From NCBI GenBank assembly GCA_025698895.1, contig JAILWO010000001.1:1461001-1525000 (forward strand): a DNA stretch of 64,000 bases, written 5' to 3'. Within the stretch, counting starts at the first letter, position 1; every line of letters starts with the position of its first letter. This document shows, piece by piece, positions 44,786 through 57,178 of this stretch. This DNA comes from Rhizobiaceae bacterium (GTDB lineage Bacteria; Pseudomonadota; Alphaproteobacteria; Rhizobiales; Rhizobiaceae). Both the position numbers and the translations under genes were made by a program. A model generated the notes under the pieces. The model was not told the origin of the DNA. It saw only the letters and a list, made by a program, of their open reading frames with translations, and searched no databases.

Positions 44786-45712
44786 CTATTCGGCCGCCTG
44801 CTTCTCGGTCTCGACAGGCAGCGCCACCGGCTGTTCCTCCAGCGCCGGGACAACGTGCTCGGCGGGCCTGTGCGTCCATATCCTGACCAGCCGCGCGATG
44901 GTGGACTTCAGCTCCAGACGTGAGACCACCATGTCGACCATTCCATGCTCCATCAGGTACTCGGCGCGCTGAAATCCGTCTGGCAGCTTCTCGCGGATTG
45001 TCTGCTCGATCACGCGCGGGCCCGCGAAGCCGATCAAGGCCCCTGGCTCGGCGATGTGCACGTCGCCCAGCATCGCGTAGGACGCCGTTACGCCGCCGGT
45101 GGTGGGATTGGTCAGCACCACGATATAGGGCAGGCCGGCCTCCTTCAGGCGCTCCACAGCCACTATGGTGCGCGGCAGCTGCATCAGTGACAGGATGCCT
45201 TCCTGCATGCGCGCCCCGCCCGAGGCCGCGAACAGGACCACGGGCAGCCGGCGCTCGAGCGCGGTCTCGAAGGCGTTGATTATGGCTTCGCCGGCGGCCA
45301 TGCCGAGCGAGCCTCCCATGAAGGCGAAATCCTGGACGATCGCCATCAGCGGGACGCCGTCCACCTCGCCGGTGGCGGCCAGCACCGCGTCGTCCATCCC
45401 GGTCTTGGTCCTGGCGTCGCGCAGCCGGTCAACATAGCGCTTCTCGTCGCGGAACTTGAGTGGGTCGGCGGCGACCTTGGGGCTCTCGAGCGTCTCGAAT
45501 TCGCCGCCGTCCATGAAGTGCCTCAGCCGCTCGCGCGCGGCGATCTTCATATGGTGGCCGGAGGAGGGGATCACCCACTGGTTGCCCTCCAGATCCTTAT
45601 GGAAGACCATCTCGCCGGTCTCGGGATCCTTGATCCAGAGGTTCTCCGGCATCTCGCGGCGGCCGAACATCGAATTGATCTTCGGCCGGACGTAGTTGGT
45701 TATCCAGTTCAT
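44786..45712 (-). CDS. accD: Acetyl-CoA carboxylase carboxyltransferase beta subunit, cysteine-free
   Basis: 308 residues; transfers carboxyl from biotin to acetyl-CoA with AccA. Family motifs [22 protein letters not shown] and [11 protein letters not shown] are intact. E. coli AccD has an N-terminal CxxC...CxxC zinc ribbon; here the matching region reads KDPETGEM...VIPSSGHH, and the whole protein contains no cysteine. Start at the ATG of [11 protein letters not shown]. Part of the trpFBA-accD-folC cluster. Confidence 0.95.
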   Translation of the reverse strand: MNWITNYVRPKINSMFGRREMPENLWIKDPETGEMVFHKDLEGNQWVIPSSGHHMKIAARERLRHFMDGGEFETLESPKVAADPLKFRDEKRYVDRLRDARTKTGMDDAVLAATGEVDGVPLMAIVQDFAFMGGSLGMAAGEAIINAFETALERRLPVVLFAASGGARMQEGILSLMQLPRTIVAVERLKEAGLPYIVVLTNPTTGGVTASYAMLGDVHIAEPGALIGFAGPRVIEQTIREKLPDGFQRAEYLMEHGMVDMVVSRLELKSTIARLVRIWTHRPAEHVVPALEEQPVALPVETEKQAAE

Positions 45713-45781
45713 GTCAGCCTCTCTGCGGGCGTCCTGGCGCGCCGGAAACCGGCGCATGCATGTCCGTGTATTGTGGGGCCA

Positions 45782-46621
45782 CTATTCGGCGGGAGCAAGG
45801 CGGGCGGCCCGCACCCCCTGCGCCAGCCCCGAGACCAAGGTTGCCACGGCCTCGGCCGGATCGGCTGTTTGCTCGCCCTTCGGCCCCAGCACCGACGCCA
45901 CGGCGTTAACGATCGCGGTGCCCACCACCACGCCGTCGGCGGACTGGCCGATGGCGCGCGCCTGCTCGGCGGTCTTCACGCCGAAGCCCACGCAGACGGG
46001 CAGGTCCGTGTGGGTCTTTATACGCTCGACAGCGGCCGCGACCTTCGACGTGTCCGGAAGAGCCGAGCCGGTGATGCCTGTCATCGACACGTAGTATACG
46101 AAGCCGGATGTGTTCTCGAGCACCCTCGGCAGCCGGCGGTCGTCGGTGGTCGGCGTGGCCAGCCGGATGAAGTTCAACCCCGCCTCGAGGGCCGGAACGC
46201 ACAGTTCCGCATCCATTTCGGGCGGCAGGTCGACGATGATCAGACCATCTATCCCAGCTTGTTTCGCATCCGAAAGGAAGCGATCCACGCCATAGATGTA
46301 GATCGGGTTATAGTAGCCCATCATGACGATCGGCGTCTCGTCGTCCTGCGCCCTGAAGGCGCGCGCCATCTCCAGCGTCTTGGCCAGCGTCTGACCGCCC
46401 CTGAGCGCGCGCAGCCCGGCGGCCTGGATCGCCGGTCCGTCGGCCATCGGATCGGAGAACGGCATGCCGAGCTCGATGACGTCGGCGCCGGCTTGCGGCA
46501 GCCGCTTCATGACCGACAGCGAGGTCTCATAATCTGGATCGCCGCCCATGAAATAGGTCACCAGCGCCGGCCGGCCCTCGTTCTTCAGCTTCGCCATGCG
46601 GCGGTCGATGCGGCTGGTCAT
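45782..46621 (-). CDS. trpA: Tryptophan synthase alpha subunit
   Basis: Cleaves indole-3-glycerol phosphate to indole for TrpB. 279 residues, with [16 protein letters not shown] (about 51-66, catalytic Glu/Asp region) and the GTAIVNAV phosphate loop. The ATG overlaps the cutA stop (ATGA). trpB lies upstream, separated by cutA and a small gene. Confidence 0.96.
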   Translation of the reverse strand: MTSRIDRRMAKLKNEGRPALVTYFMGGDPDYETSLSVMKRLPQAGADVIELGMPFSDPMADGPAIQAAGLRALRGGQTLAKTLEMARAFRAQDDETPIVMMGYYNPIYIYGVDRFLSDAKQAGIDGLIIVDLPPEMDAELCVPALEAGLNFIRLATPTTDDRRLPRVLENTSGFVYYVSMTGITGSALPDTSKVAAAVERIKTHTDLPVCVGFGVKTAEQARAIGQSADGVVVGTAIVNAVASVLGPKGEQTADPAEAVATLVSGLAQGVRAARLAPAE

Positions 46622-46926
46622 GCGGTTTCCTCCTCCACCCAGCGGGCGTAGTCGTCATTTACCTCGACGGCGGTGTGGCGGATGATCGCCGGCACGTCGT
46701 AGGGATGGTTTTCGGCGATGAAGGCTTCGGCCGCGGCCGCGCGGGCCTCGCTGGTCTTGAAGATCACCAGCGTCTCGGTCTCTTCCTCGATCGCACCCTC
46801 CCACCGATAGATGGAGGATACGTTTTCCACGATGTTGGCGCATGCGGCGTGGCGCGCTTCCACGACGGCCCGCGCCAGCCGGCGGGCCTCCGCGCCATCG
46901 GCGTAGGTCACGTGCAGTTCGATCAT
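46618..46926 (-). CDS. cutA: Divalent cation tolerance protein CutA
   Basis: 102-residue trimeric ferredoxin-like protein. [20 protein letters not shown] and HPYDVPAII are clear CutA signatures. It lies between trpB and trpA with four-base overlaps on both ends (to the 79-residue gene and to trpA). Physiological role is debated; metal binding is the usual proposal. Confidence 0.93.
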   Translation of the reverse strand: MIELHVTYADGAEARRLARAVVEARHAACANIVENVSSIYRWEGAIEEETETLVIFKTSEARAAAAEAFIAENHPYDVPAIIRHTAVEVNDDYARWVEEETA

Positions 46927-47162
46927 TCGGCGTGCTCGCGGATCGAGACGGTTACCGCGAACGCGTAGAAGCCGTCGCGCGCGATCCTTCTCATGGCTTC
47001 GCCTCCGTCGAAGGCGATGCGTTCGGCGTCATCGTCTGCGATGCTGGTCATGTAGGTCAGGTTGCGGCTTTCGCGAATTCCCTTTGGGTTCTCGCGCATG
47101 TCCTCGGCCCGGACCGCCACATAGTGCCGCGGGTTCTGTTTCGACCGGTAGATCTCAAACAT
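46923..47162 (-). CDS. Hypothetical protein between trpB and cutA
   Basis: 79 residues, soluble, begins MFEIYRSKQNPRHYVAVRAE. Its stop overlaps cutA's start (ATGA), which argues that it is translated. A GCGGACCAGCC site precedes the ATG, 35 bases past trpB. I do not recognise a characterised family. Confidence 0.72.
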   Translation of the reverse strand: MFEIYRSKQNPRHYVAVRAEDMRENPKGIRESRNLTYMTSIADDDAERIAFDGGEAMRRIARDGFYAFAVTVSIREHAE

Positions 47163-47197
47163 GGCTGGTCCGCCTCCGTTGCGGATTGGCTCTCATG

Positions 47198-48418
<1,221 letters not shown>

Positions 48419-48477
48419 GGCGTCACCCGAAGATTGAGGCCGTGCCTTAAGCCGCCGCGAAGGCGAAAGCAAATGCG

Positions 48478-49131
48478 TCAGGCCGTCGTCGCCGCTCTCG
48501 CCTTGCGCACCGCTTCGAAAAAGGCGCCGATGCGCCCGGCATCCTTCTCGCCGGGAGCGATTTCGACCCCGGACGAAACGTCCAGTCCAGGTGGGCGGGC
48601 GATACGGATAGCCTCGGCGACATTGGCCGCGTCGAGCCCGCCCGAAAGAAGATAATCCGTGTCGGGCTCCAGGGCCGACAGCAGCGTCCAGTCGAAGGCT
48701 GTCCCGTTGCCGCCGGGCAGTTCGGCCCCTTTTGGCGGCTTCGCGTCGAAGAGAAATCTATCCGCGACGGCGAGGTAGGGTCGGGCTGCCTCCAGGTCGG
48801 CGGCTTCGCGCACCGGCAGCGCCTTGATCACCGGCAGGCCGTGCCGCGCCTTGATGGCGGCCACCCGTTCCGGCGTCTCGGCCCCGTGTAGCTGCAGCAT
48901 GTCCGGCGCCATCTTCGCGACGATCTCGTCCAGTGTCGCGTCGTCTGCATCGACCGAGACCGCCACGACCCAGGCACGGCCCCGCGCGGCCTGCCTCAGC
49001 CGCCCCGCCTCTTCCGGGGCGACATAGCGCGGGCTTTTCGGAAAGAAGATGAAGCCGACATGGGTCGCGCCGCCGTCGAGCGCCGCCGCCAGCGTCCTGC
49101 CCGTCTTCAACCCGCAGATCTTGATATCCAT
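48478..49131 (-). CDS. trpF: Phosphoribosylanthranilate isomerase
   Basis: 217 residues, TIM barrel. IKICGLKT at the N-terminus holds the catalytic cysteine (Cys6), Asp partner lies in [11 protein letters not shown]-type loop (about 128-138), and DVSSGVE binds phosphate. First gene of the tryptophan group on this strand. Confidence 0.96.
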   Translation of the reverse strand: MDIKICGLKTGRTLAAALDGGATHVGFIFFPKSPRYVAPEEAGRLRQAARGRAWVVAVSVDADDATLDEIVAKMAPDMLQLHGAETPERVAAIKARHGLPVIKALPVREAADLEAARPYLAVADRFLFDAKPPKGAELPGGNGTAFDWTLLSALEPDTDYLLSGGLDAANVAEAIRIARPPGLDVSSGVEIAPGEKDAGRIGAFFEAVRKARAATTA

Positions 49132-49237
49132 GGCGGTCAGATAATCTTTGCGGCCCGCCAAGTCGAGACCATGCGCGAAGGGCCCACGCGCGGTAGGCCC
49201 CCTTGCATTCCGTCAGGCCTTTCAGCCTTGATCCCGG

Positions 49238-49735
49238 TCAGTACCGCGGACCTCGGTGGAAACGCTGCGAACCACGATGGCCGTGACGGGAACCGCCGTC
49301 GCGGAACTGCTTCATCTGGCGCATCTCGCCGCGCTCCAGCGTGCCGTTGCCGTCGCGGTCGAGCGCCGCGAACTGCCGTGCGCGATAATCCTCGATCTCC
49401 GCGAGAGTGACCGTTCCGTCGCCGTTTATGTCGAGGCGGCGTTCCATGCGGTCGGCGGCGCGCCTTACGATCTGTGCGAGCGCCTCGGCCTCCAGTTCCT
49501 CGCGCGATAGGGTGCCGTCGCCGTCCAAATCGGCCTCCGTCAGTTCCTCCATGCGCGAGAAGCGCTCCAGGTCGATGGGCTCGCGATTGAACCGGCGGTC
49601 GCCGTCGCCATTGTCGCCGCTATCGGTCTCGATGACCGCCTCCTCCCCGACGCCGCCGTCGTCGCTCTGGGCGAACGAATAGCCGGCCGAGACGGCGATC
49701 GTCGATGCCATCAGCATGACCAGAATCTTCTTCAT
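49238..49735 (-). CDS. Secreted EF-hand calcium-binding protein
   Basis: 165 residues: signal peptide of about 23 (ending YSFAQ), an acidic linker, then three EF-hand loops DLDGDGTLSREEL, DINGDGTVTLAEI and DRDGNGTLERGEM (about 70-145), and a His/Arg/Gly-rich tail. Expected to bind calcium in the periplasm. Start at the ATG of MKKILVML. Confidence 0.88.
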   Translation of the reverse strand: MKKILVMLMASTIAVSAGYSFAQSDDGGVGEEAVIETDSGDNGDGDRRFNREPIDLERFSRMEELTEADLDGDGTLSREELEAEALAQIVRRAADRMERRLDINGDGTVTLAEIEDYRARQFAALDRDGNGTLERGEMRQMKQFRDGGSRHGHRGSQRFHRGPRY

Positions 49736-50020
49736 CTCTGCACTCCATGTCCTGAACTGCGATCTCGTCGGGTGACGCACGATCACTGTCCGGCATGGCG
49801 CCTGAATTGAAAATGAACGCTGCTATTAAAGCTTTGTAATGTCCCGACAATATTTAGCGCGTTCTTGTGGAGGGTCTTGCGGCCGGGCCTGCCGGGCGCG
49901 AAGTGCGCCTCGGTGCGACAGGAGAATCCACGAACAGGAAGAAGGCCGCGACCGCGGCCCCGCGCTTTCGTCCGCCCATCTGAGGCGTGAGCGAAGCGAA
50001 CTGCCGTGAAATATGGAAAT

Positions 50021-50096
50021 TGGTGGAGCCAAGCGGGATCGAACCGCTGACCTCCTGCATGCCATGCAGGCGCTCTCCCAGCTGAGCTATGGCCCC
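50021..50096 (-). tRNA. tRNA-Ala (anticodon GGC)
   Basis: 76 bases including an encoded CCA. All four stems fold: acceptor GGGGCCA/TGGCTCC (one G-T), D arm GCTC/GAGC, anticodon arm CCTGC/GCAGG with loop ATGGCAT (anticodon GGC), and T arm AGCGG/CCGCT with TTCGATC. Reads GCC codons. No integrase or duplicated 3' end is nearby. Confidence 0.96.
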
Positions 50097-50179
50097 ACAG
50101 GCGGCGGACCGGGAATTCCGCCGCGGATCGGCGCTGCTTTAGACCGGTGCGCCGGCAAGATCAAGCGGCATTGCTCCGC

Positions 50180-52147
<1,968 letters not shown>

Positions 52148-52163
52148 CAGGGAAGGAAACGCC

Positions 52164-52865
52164 ATGACCACCAGGGTCGCCATGATCGTCGGAGGCGGGA
52201 GCGGCATGGGCGCGGCCGCCGCGCGCAAACTGGCGGAGGAGGGCTTTTCCGTCGCCGTCATGTCTTCGTCCGGCAAGGGCGAAGCGCTGGGCAAGGAATT
52301 GGGCGGGATCGGCTTCACCGGGTCGAACCAGTCGAACGACGATCTCGGGCGCTTCGTCGACATGACCATGGACAGATGGGGCCGGATCGACGCGCTGGTC
52401 AACGGCGCAGGTCACGGGCCGCGCGCGCCCTTGCTGGAGATCACCGACGATGAGTGGCACACGGGCTTCGACGTCTATTTCATGAATGTGGTGCGTGCCA
52501 CGCGGCTGGTCGCGCCGGTCATGGTCGCGCAGAAGGGCGGCGCGATCGTCAACATCTCCACCGCTTGGGTGGCCGAGCCGGCCGCCATGTTCCCGACTTC
52601 GGCCGTCGCGCGTGCTGGGCTTGCCGCTTACACCAAGCTCTTCGCGGACAGCCACGCTACCCACAATGTGCGCATGAACAATGTGCTACCCGGCTGGATC
52701 GATAGCCTGCCGCAGACCGAAGAGCGGCGCGCTGGCGTGCCGATGCAGCGCTACGGCAGGGCGGACGAGATCGCCGCCACGATCGCCTTCCTCGTTTCTG
52801 ATGCCGCCGGCTACATCACCGGCCAGAGCCTCAGGGTCGATGGCGGTCTGATGCGATCGGTATGA
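52164..52865 (+). CDS. SDR-fold protein without canonical YxxxK site
   Basis: 233 residues with Rossmann motif GGGSGMGAA and [10 protein letters not shown]-terminus, so it is an SDR fold. Ser132 is in place, but the positions 13 and 17 residues later, normally Tyr and Lys, are Thr145 and Ala149 (PTSAVARAG). It follows aroA by 16 bases and overlaps cmk (ATGA). It may bind NAD(P) without classic dehydrogenase chemistry or use an altered site. Confidence 0.85.
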   Translation: MTTRVAMIVGGGSGMGAAAARKLAEEGFSVAVMSSSGKGEALGKELGGIGFTGSNQSNDDLGRFVDMTMDRWGRIDALVNGAGHGPRAPLLEITDDEWHTGFDVYFMNVVRATRLVAPVMVAQKGGAIVNISTAWVAEPAAMFPTSAVARAGLAAYTKLFADSHATHNVRMNNVLPGWIDSLPQTEERRAGVPMQRYGRADEIAATIAFLVSDAAGYITGQSLRVDGGLMRSV

Positions 52866-53515
52866 TGACCGACGGTTTCATCATCGCCATCGACGGGCCG
52901 GCCGGTGCCGGCAAGGGCACGCTGGCCAGGCGGCTGGCAGATCACTACCGGCTCAACCTGCTCGACACCGGCCTGACCTATCGGGCGGTGGCGCACCGGC
53001 TCGTCACACACGGCCTGCCGCTCGACAACATCTCGGCCGCCGAGACCGCCGCGCGCCAGATTGACCTGGCCGCCATGGATCGCGACACGCTGTCGACGCA
53101 TGCGGTCGGCGAGGCGGCCTCGCGCGTGGCGGTGCATCCCTCGGTGCGGCGCATCCTCGTCGACAAGCAGCGCGATTTCGCGAGCCGGCCTCCGGGTGCG
53201 GTGCTCGACGGGCGCGACATCGGCACGGTGGTATGCCCCGACGCGCCGGTGAAGCTTTATCTGACCGCGACGCCGGCGACACGCGCGCGCCGCCGCATGG
53301 CTGAGATCGAGGCCCGCGGCGGCCAGGCCGACTATGAGCGCGTCCTGGCCGACATCGAGCGGCGCGACAGCCGCGACATGGGGCGCGAGGACTCGCCCCT
53401 CAGGCCGGCGGCGGACGCGCACTTGCTCGACACCAGCGAAATGGATATAGACGCCGCGTTCGAGGCAGCCTGCGTGATCGTGGATCAGGCTCTGGCGGCG
53501 CGGACGAAAGCCTGA
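52862..53515 (+). CDS. cmk: Cytidylate kinase
   Basis: Phosphorylates CMP and dCMP; 217 residues. P-loop GPAGAGKGT at about 11-19, the CMP-binding region and [13 protein letters not shown] near 116-128 are seen. ATG overlaps the SDR stop. In the conserved aroA-cmk-rpsA block. Confidence 0.95.
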   Translation: MMTDGFIIAIDGPAGAGKGTLARRLADHYRLNLLDTGLTYRAVAHRLVTHGLPLDNISAAETAARQIDLAAMDRDTLSTHAVGEAASRVAVHPSVRRILVDKQRDFASRPPGAVLDGRDIGTVVCPDAPVKLYLTATPATRARRRMAEIEARGGQADYERVLADIERRDSRDMGREDSPLRPAADAHLLDTSEMDIDAAFEAACVIVDQALAARTKA

Positions 53516-53592
53516 CAGGCCGCGCCGCCCCGTGGGGCAGGCGGCCGGCGGGCCGAGCATGAACCCGATCGAAGGCGCCTCTCGAAGCGCCA

Positions 53593-53629
53593 CCGCTCAT
53601 GAAGCGGACGAGGGCTCCGGCGGAGCCTC
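53593..53629 (+). other. Stem-loops in rpsA leader
   Basis: CCGCT/AGCGG (53593-53607) and a longer stem GAGG-CTCCG/CGGAG-CCTC with one bulged G (53610-53629), 73 bases before the rpsA start. They may take part in S1 autogenous control known in enteric bacteria, but conservation is untested. Confidence 0.35.
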
Positions 53630-53701
53630 GCGCCGACGGTCACACGAAACACGAACCCAGGCGCCGCCCTCCGACAGGATAGGGCACTTCAGGAGAACAT
53701 A

Positions 53702-55393
53702 GTGTCAGAACTCAATCCAACCCGCGATGATTTCGCGAGCCTGCTCGACGAATCCTTTTCCGATGAACATCCGGCCGAAGGCTCGGTCGTCAAGGGCATC
53801 ATCACCTCCATCGAGAAGGACATGGCGATCGTCGATGTCGGCCTGAAGGTCGAAGGACGCATCGCACTCAAGGAATTCGGCTCCAAGGCCAAGGAACTCG
53901 CGCCGGGCGATGAGGTCGAGGTCTATGTCGAGCGCATCGAGAACGCGCTGGGCGAGGCCATGCTCAGCCGCGAGAAGGCGCGCCGCGAGGAAAGCTGGGT
54001 GCGCCTGGAAGAGAAGTTCAATGCCGGCGAGCGCGTCGAAGGCATCATCTTCAACCAGGTCAAGGGCGGCTTCACCGTTGATCTCGACGGCGCCGTGGCC
54101 TTCCTGCCGCGTTCGCAGGTCGATATCCGCCCGATCCGTGACGTCACGCCCCTTATGCACAACCCGCAGCCCTTCGAAATCCTCAAGATGGACAAGCGCC
54201 GCGGCAACATCGTGGTCTCGCGCCGCACCGTGCTCGAGGAGAGCCGCGCCGAGCAGCGTTCGGAGATCGTGCAGAACCTCGAGGAGGGCCAGGTCGTCGA
54301 GGGTGTCGTCAAGAACATCACCGACTACGGCGCCTTTGTGGATCTGGGCGGCATTGACGGCCTGCTGCATGTCACCGACATGGCCTGGAGGCGCGTCAAC
54401 CATCCGACCGAGATCCTGAACATCGGCCAGACGGTCAAGGTGCAGATCATCCGCATCAACCAGGAAACGCATCGCATCTCGCTCGGCATGAAGCAGCTCG
54501 AGGCCGATCCTTGGCAGGACATCGGCACCAAGTTCCCGCTTGGCATCAAGATCACCGGCACGGTCACCAACATCACCGACTACGGCGCCTTCGTGGAGCT
54601 GGAGCCGGGCATCGAGGGCCTCATCCACGTGTCGGAAATGTCGTGGACGAAGAAGAACGTGCATCCGGGCAAGATCCTGTCCACCTCCCAGCAGGTCGAC
54701 GTGGTCGTGCTGGAGGTCGATCCGGTCAAGCGCCGCATCTCGCTGGGTCTCAAGCAGACGCTGGAGAACCCGTGGGAGGCCTTCGCGCGCAACCACCCCT
54801 CCGGCTCCGTGGTCGAGGGCGAGGTCAAGAACAAGACCGAGTTCGGTCTGTTCATCGGCCTTGAGGGCGATGTCGACGGCATGGTTCACCTGTCCGACCT
54901 CGACTGGACGCGTCCGGGCGAGCAGGTCATCGACGAGTACAACAAGGGCGACATGGTGCAGGCCCAGGTGCTCGACGTCGACGTGGAGAAGGAGCGCATC
55001 TCGCTCGGCATCAAGCAGCTCGGTCGCGACGCGGTCGGCGAGGCCGCGGCCTCCGGCGAACTGCGCAAGAACGCGGTCGTCACCTGCGAGGTGACCGCCG
55101 TGAACGATGGCGGCATCGAGGTGAAGCTGGTCGATCACGACATGGAAAGCTTCATCAAGCGCTCCGATCTGTCCCGCGACCGCGACGAGCAGCGCCCCGA
55201 GCGCTTCTCGGTCGGCCAGAAGGTCGACGCCCGCGTGGTCCAGTTCGACAAGAAGACCCGTCGCCTGACACTGTCGATCAAGGCGCTGGAGATCGCCGAG
55301 GAGAAACAGGCGGTCGCCCAGTATGGCTCGACCGATTCCGGTGCCTCGCTCGGCGATATCCTGGGTGCTGCGCTCAAGAACCGCGGCAACTGA
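53702..55393 (+). CDS. rpsA: 30S ribosomal protein S1
   Basis: 563 residues, six S1 RNA-binding domains (roughly 26-95, 112-178, 198-267, 284-354, 371-440, 459-527), the standard alphaproteobacterial size. Needed for translation of structured mRNAs. GTG start with TCAGGAGAAC ten bases upstream. Followed by a strong intrinsic terminator. Confidence 0.97.
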   Translation: MSELNPTRDDFASLLDESFSDEHPAEGSVVKGIITSIEKDMAIVDVGLKVEGRIALKEFGSKAKELAPGDEVEVYVERIENALGEAMLSREKARREESWVRLEEKFNAGERVEGIIFNQVKGGFTVDLDGAVAFLPRSQVDIRPIRDVTPLMHNPQPFEILKMDKRRGNIVVSRRTVLEESRAEQRSEIVQNLEEGQVVEGVVKNITDYGAFVDLGGIDGLLHVTDMAWRRVNHPTEILNIGQTVKVQIIRINQETHRISLGMKQLEADPWQDIGTKFPLGIKITGTVTNITDYGAFVELEPGIEGLIHVSEMSWTKKNVHPGKILSTSQQVDVVVLEVDPVKRRISLGLKQTLENPWEAFARNHPSGSVVEGEVKNKTEFGLFIGLEGDVDGMVHLSDLDWTRPGEQVIDEYNKGDMVQAQVLDVDVEKERISLGIKQLGRDAVGEAAASGELRKNAVVTCEVTAVNDGGIEVKLVDHDMESFIKRSDLSRDRDEQRPERFSVGQKVDARVVQFDKKTRRLTLSIKALEIAEEKQAVAQYGSTDSGASLGDILGAALKNRGN

Positions 55394-55414
55394 TCGACCC
55401 GGGTTCCCGACATC

Positions 55415-55448
55415 GCCCCGCCGGCATGTGCCGGCGGGGCTTTTGTTT
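55415..55448 (+). terminator. Intrinsic terminator after rpsA
   Basis: Perfect 12-bp stem, GCCCCGCCGGCA with TGCCGGCGGGGC, then TTTTGTTT. Lies 21 bases after the rpsA stop and before the next operon. Confidence 0.9.
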
Positions 55449-55459
55449 GCGCTCGAATT

Positions 55460-55473
55460 TGCAAAATAATGCA
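55460..55473 (+). promoter_or_regulatory. TGCA-N6-TGCA motif, candidate BoxR operator
   Basis: TGCAAAATAATGCA, in an AT-rich stretch between the rpsA terminator and the CoA-ligase gene. Direct TGCA repeats separated by six bases are the known target of BoxR/BzdR-type benzoyl-CoA-responsive repressors. Its place in front of a benzoate-CoA-ligase-family gene makes the assignment reasonable, but no BoxR gene is in the window. Confidence 0.5.
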
Positions 55474-55592
55474 GAAAATTTAGATGTGACGGGTGCTTTT
55501 GCCCGTCATAGCACCGCCAAAGCGTTGCAAATGGTAGGGTGATCCGGCAGAATATCGCACGTACCAACGTTCGGCGTCAGGAGGAGGACAGC

Positions 55593-57149
55593 TTGAGCGC
55601 AGGCAACGGCAATGCCGCGGCATACTTCGTCGACCGGCATCTCGACGAGGGACGCGGCGACAGGATCGCCTTTGCAGAGGCATCCGGCCTGAAGCGTCGC
55701 CTCACCTACGCGGCGCTCCACGCTGAAAGCGGCCGCATGGCCGCGCTCTATCGCCGGCTCGGGCTGCAGCCCGAGGATCGTGCGGCGATGATCATGCTCG
55801 ACACGATCGAATTTCCGGTAGTGTTCTGGGGCAGCCTCAAGGCCGGCGTGATTCCCGTGCCGATCAACACGCTGCTCTCGCCCGACTATTACGAGATCAT
55901 CCTCGCCGACAGCCGGGCCAAGGCACTTTTCGTGTCGGCATCGCTGCTGCCGGCGATCGAGCCGATCCTGCCGAAGCTGAAGCATCTGCGCGCCGTGCTG
56001 GTCGTCGGCGGCGAGGCGGGCGAGGGGATGTCGTTCGCCGACGAACTGGCAGCCAGCGAAAGCGGCGGCACGATCGAGGCCAGCGAGGACGAGTGCGCCT
56101 TCTGGCTGTATTCGTCGGGTTCCACGGGGCGACCGAAGGGCGTGCGTCACGTGCATGGCAGCCTGAAGGCGACCGCCGACACCTTCGGCGCACGCGTGCT
56201 GGGCACGCGCCCGGACGACGTGGTCTATTCGGCCGCCAAACTGTTCTTCGCTTACGGCCTCGGCAACGCCATGACCTTTCCCATGGCCGCGGGCGCGACG
56301 GCCGGCCTGTTGGCGGGGCGGCCATCGCCCGATGCGGTTTTCGATACTTTCGAGGCGCTGCGGCCGACCATCTTCTGCGGCGTGCCGACGCTCTACGCGG
56401 CGCTGGTCGCGCAAATGGAGAAGGAAATGCCGAAGGGGCTGGATCGGCTGAGGCTCTGCGTTTCGGCCGGCGAGGCGCTGCCGGCCGAGATCGGCCAGCG
56501 CTGGAAGAAGCTAACCGGCGTCGACATCGTCGACGGCGTCGGCTCGACCGAGATGCTGCACATCTTCCTGTCCAACGCGCCCGGCGACATCGTCTACGGC
56601 ACGTCGGGCGTGGCAGTGCCGGGCTACGAGGTGCGCCTGGTCGGCGAGGACGGGCGCGAAGTCGGTGATGGCGAGGTCGGCGAGCTCCTGGTGCGCGGGC
56701 CGTCGGCCGCGGACGGCTACTGGAACCAGCGCGAGAAGTCGCGCTCGACCTTTGAGGGACACTGGACGCGCACCGGCGACAAATACGAGCGCACCGCCGA
56801 CGGCCGCTTCGTCTATTGCGGCCGCACCGACGACATGTTCAAGGTTTCGGGCATCTGGGTGTCGCCCTTCGAGGTGGAGCAGGCTCTGGTCACGCATCAG
56901 GCGGTTCTGGAGGCGGCGGTCGTGGCGCGCCGCGACGAAGCCGGGCTCGAAAAGCCGCAGGCATTCGTGGTGCTAAAGAACGGCGCGGCGCGCGACGGCC
57001 TAGCCGAGGAACTGCGCGAGCACGTCAAGGCCAAGGTCGGCATGTGGAAATATCCGCGCTGGATCGAGATCGCCGACGAGTTGCCCAAGACCGCCACCGG
57101 CAAGGTGCAGCGTTTCAAGCTCAGGCAGTTGCTGGAAGGGTCGGCTTAG
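55593..57149 (+). CDS. Benzoate-CoA ligase family protein
   Basis: 518 residues from a TTG with AGGAGGACAGC upstream (a GTG at 55539 is the alternative). Adenylate-forming enzyme: YSSGSTGRPKGV (P-loop, about 170-181), GVGSTEMLH, and the C-terminal TGK lysine (TATGKVQRF, near 506). KLFFAYGLGN is characteristic of benzoate and 4-hydroxybenzoate ligases. First gene of a three-gene operon; exact aromatic acid is not determined. Confidence 0.88.
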   Translation: MSAGNGNAAAYFVDRHLDEGRGDRIAFAEASGLKRRLTYAALHAESGRMAALYRRLGLQPEDRAAMIMLDTIEFPVVFWGSLKAGVIPVPINTLLSPDYYEIILADSRAKALFVSASLLPAIEPILPKLKHLRAVLVVGGEAGEGMSFADELAASESGGTIEASEDECAFWLYSSGSTGRPKGVRHVHGSLKATADTFGARVLGTRPDDVVYSAAKLFFAYGLGNAMTFPMAAGATAGLLAGRPSPDAVFDTFEALRPTIFCGVPTLYAALVAQMEKEMPKGLDRLRLCVSAGEALPAEIGQRWKKLTGVDIVDGVGSTEMLHIFLSNAPGDIVYGTSGVAVPGYEVRLVGEDGREVGDGEVGELLVRGPSAADGYWNQREKSRSTFEGHWTRTGDKYERTADGRFVYCGRTDDMFKVSGIWVSPFEVEQALVTHQAVLEAAVVARRDEAGLEKPQAFVVLKNGAARDGLAEELREHVKAKVGMWKYPRWIEIADELPKTATGKVQRFKLRQLLEGSA

Positions 57150-57178
57150 AGGCTGGTCCGGAACGGAGGCAGGCGCAC

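Noticed and set aside
50021-50096. tRNA-Ala as an island attachment site
   Set aside because: No integrase, no second copy of the tRNA 3' end noticed, and both flanks are conserved housekeeping genes.
53705-55567. Very long open frame (620 codons) opposite rpsA
   Set aside because: It lies wholly antisense to a certain S1 gene; GC-rich codon bias keeps the opposite frame open. Its translation is rich in Asp/His/Leu and matches no family.
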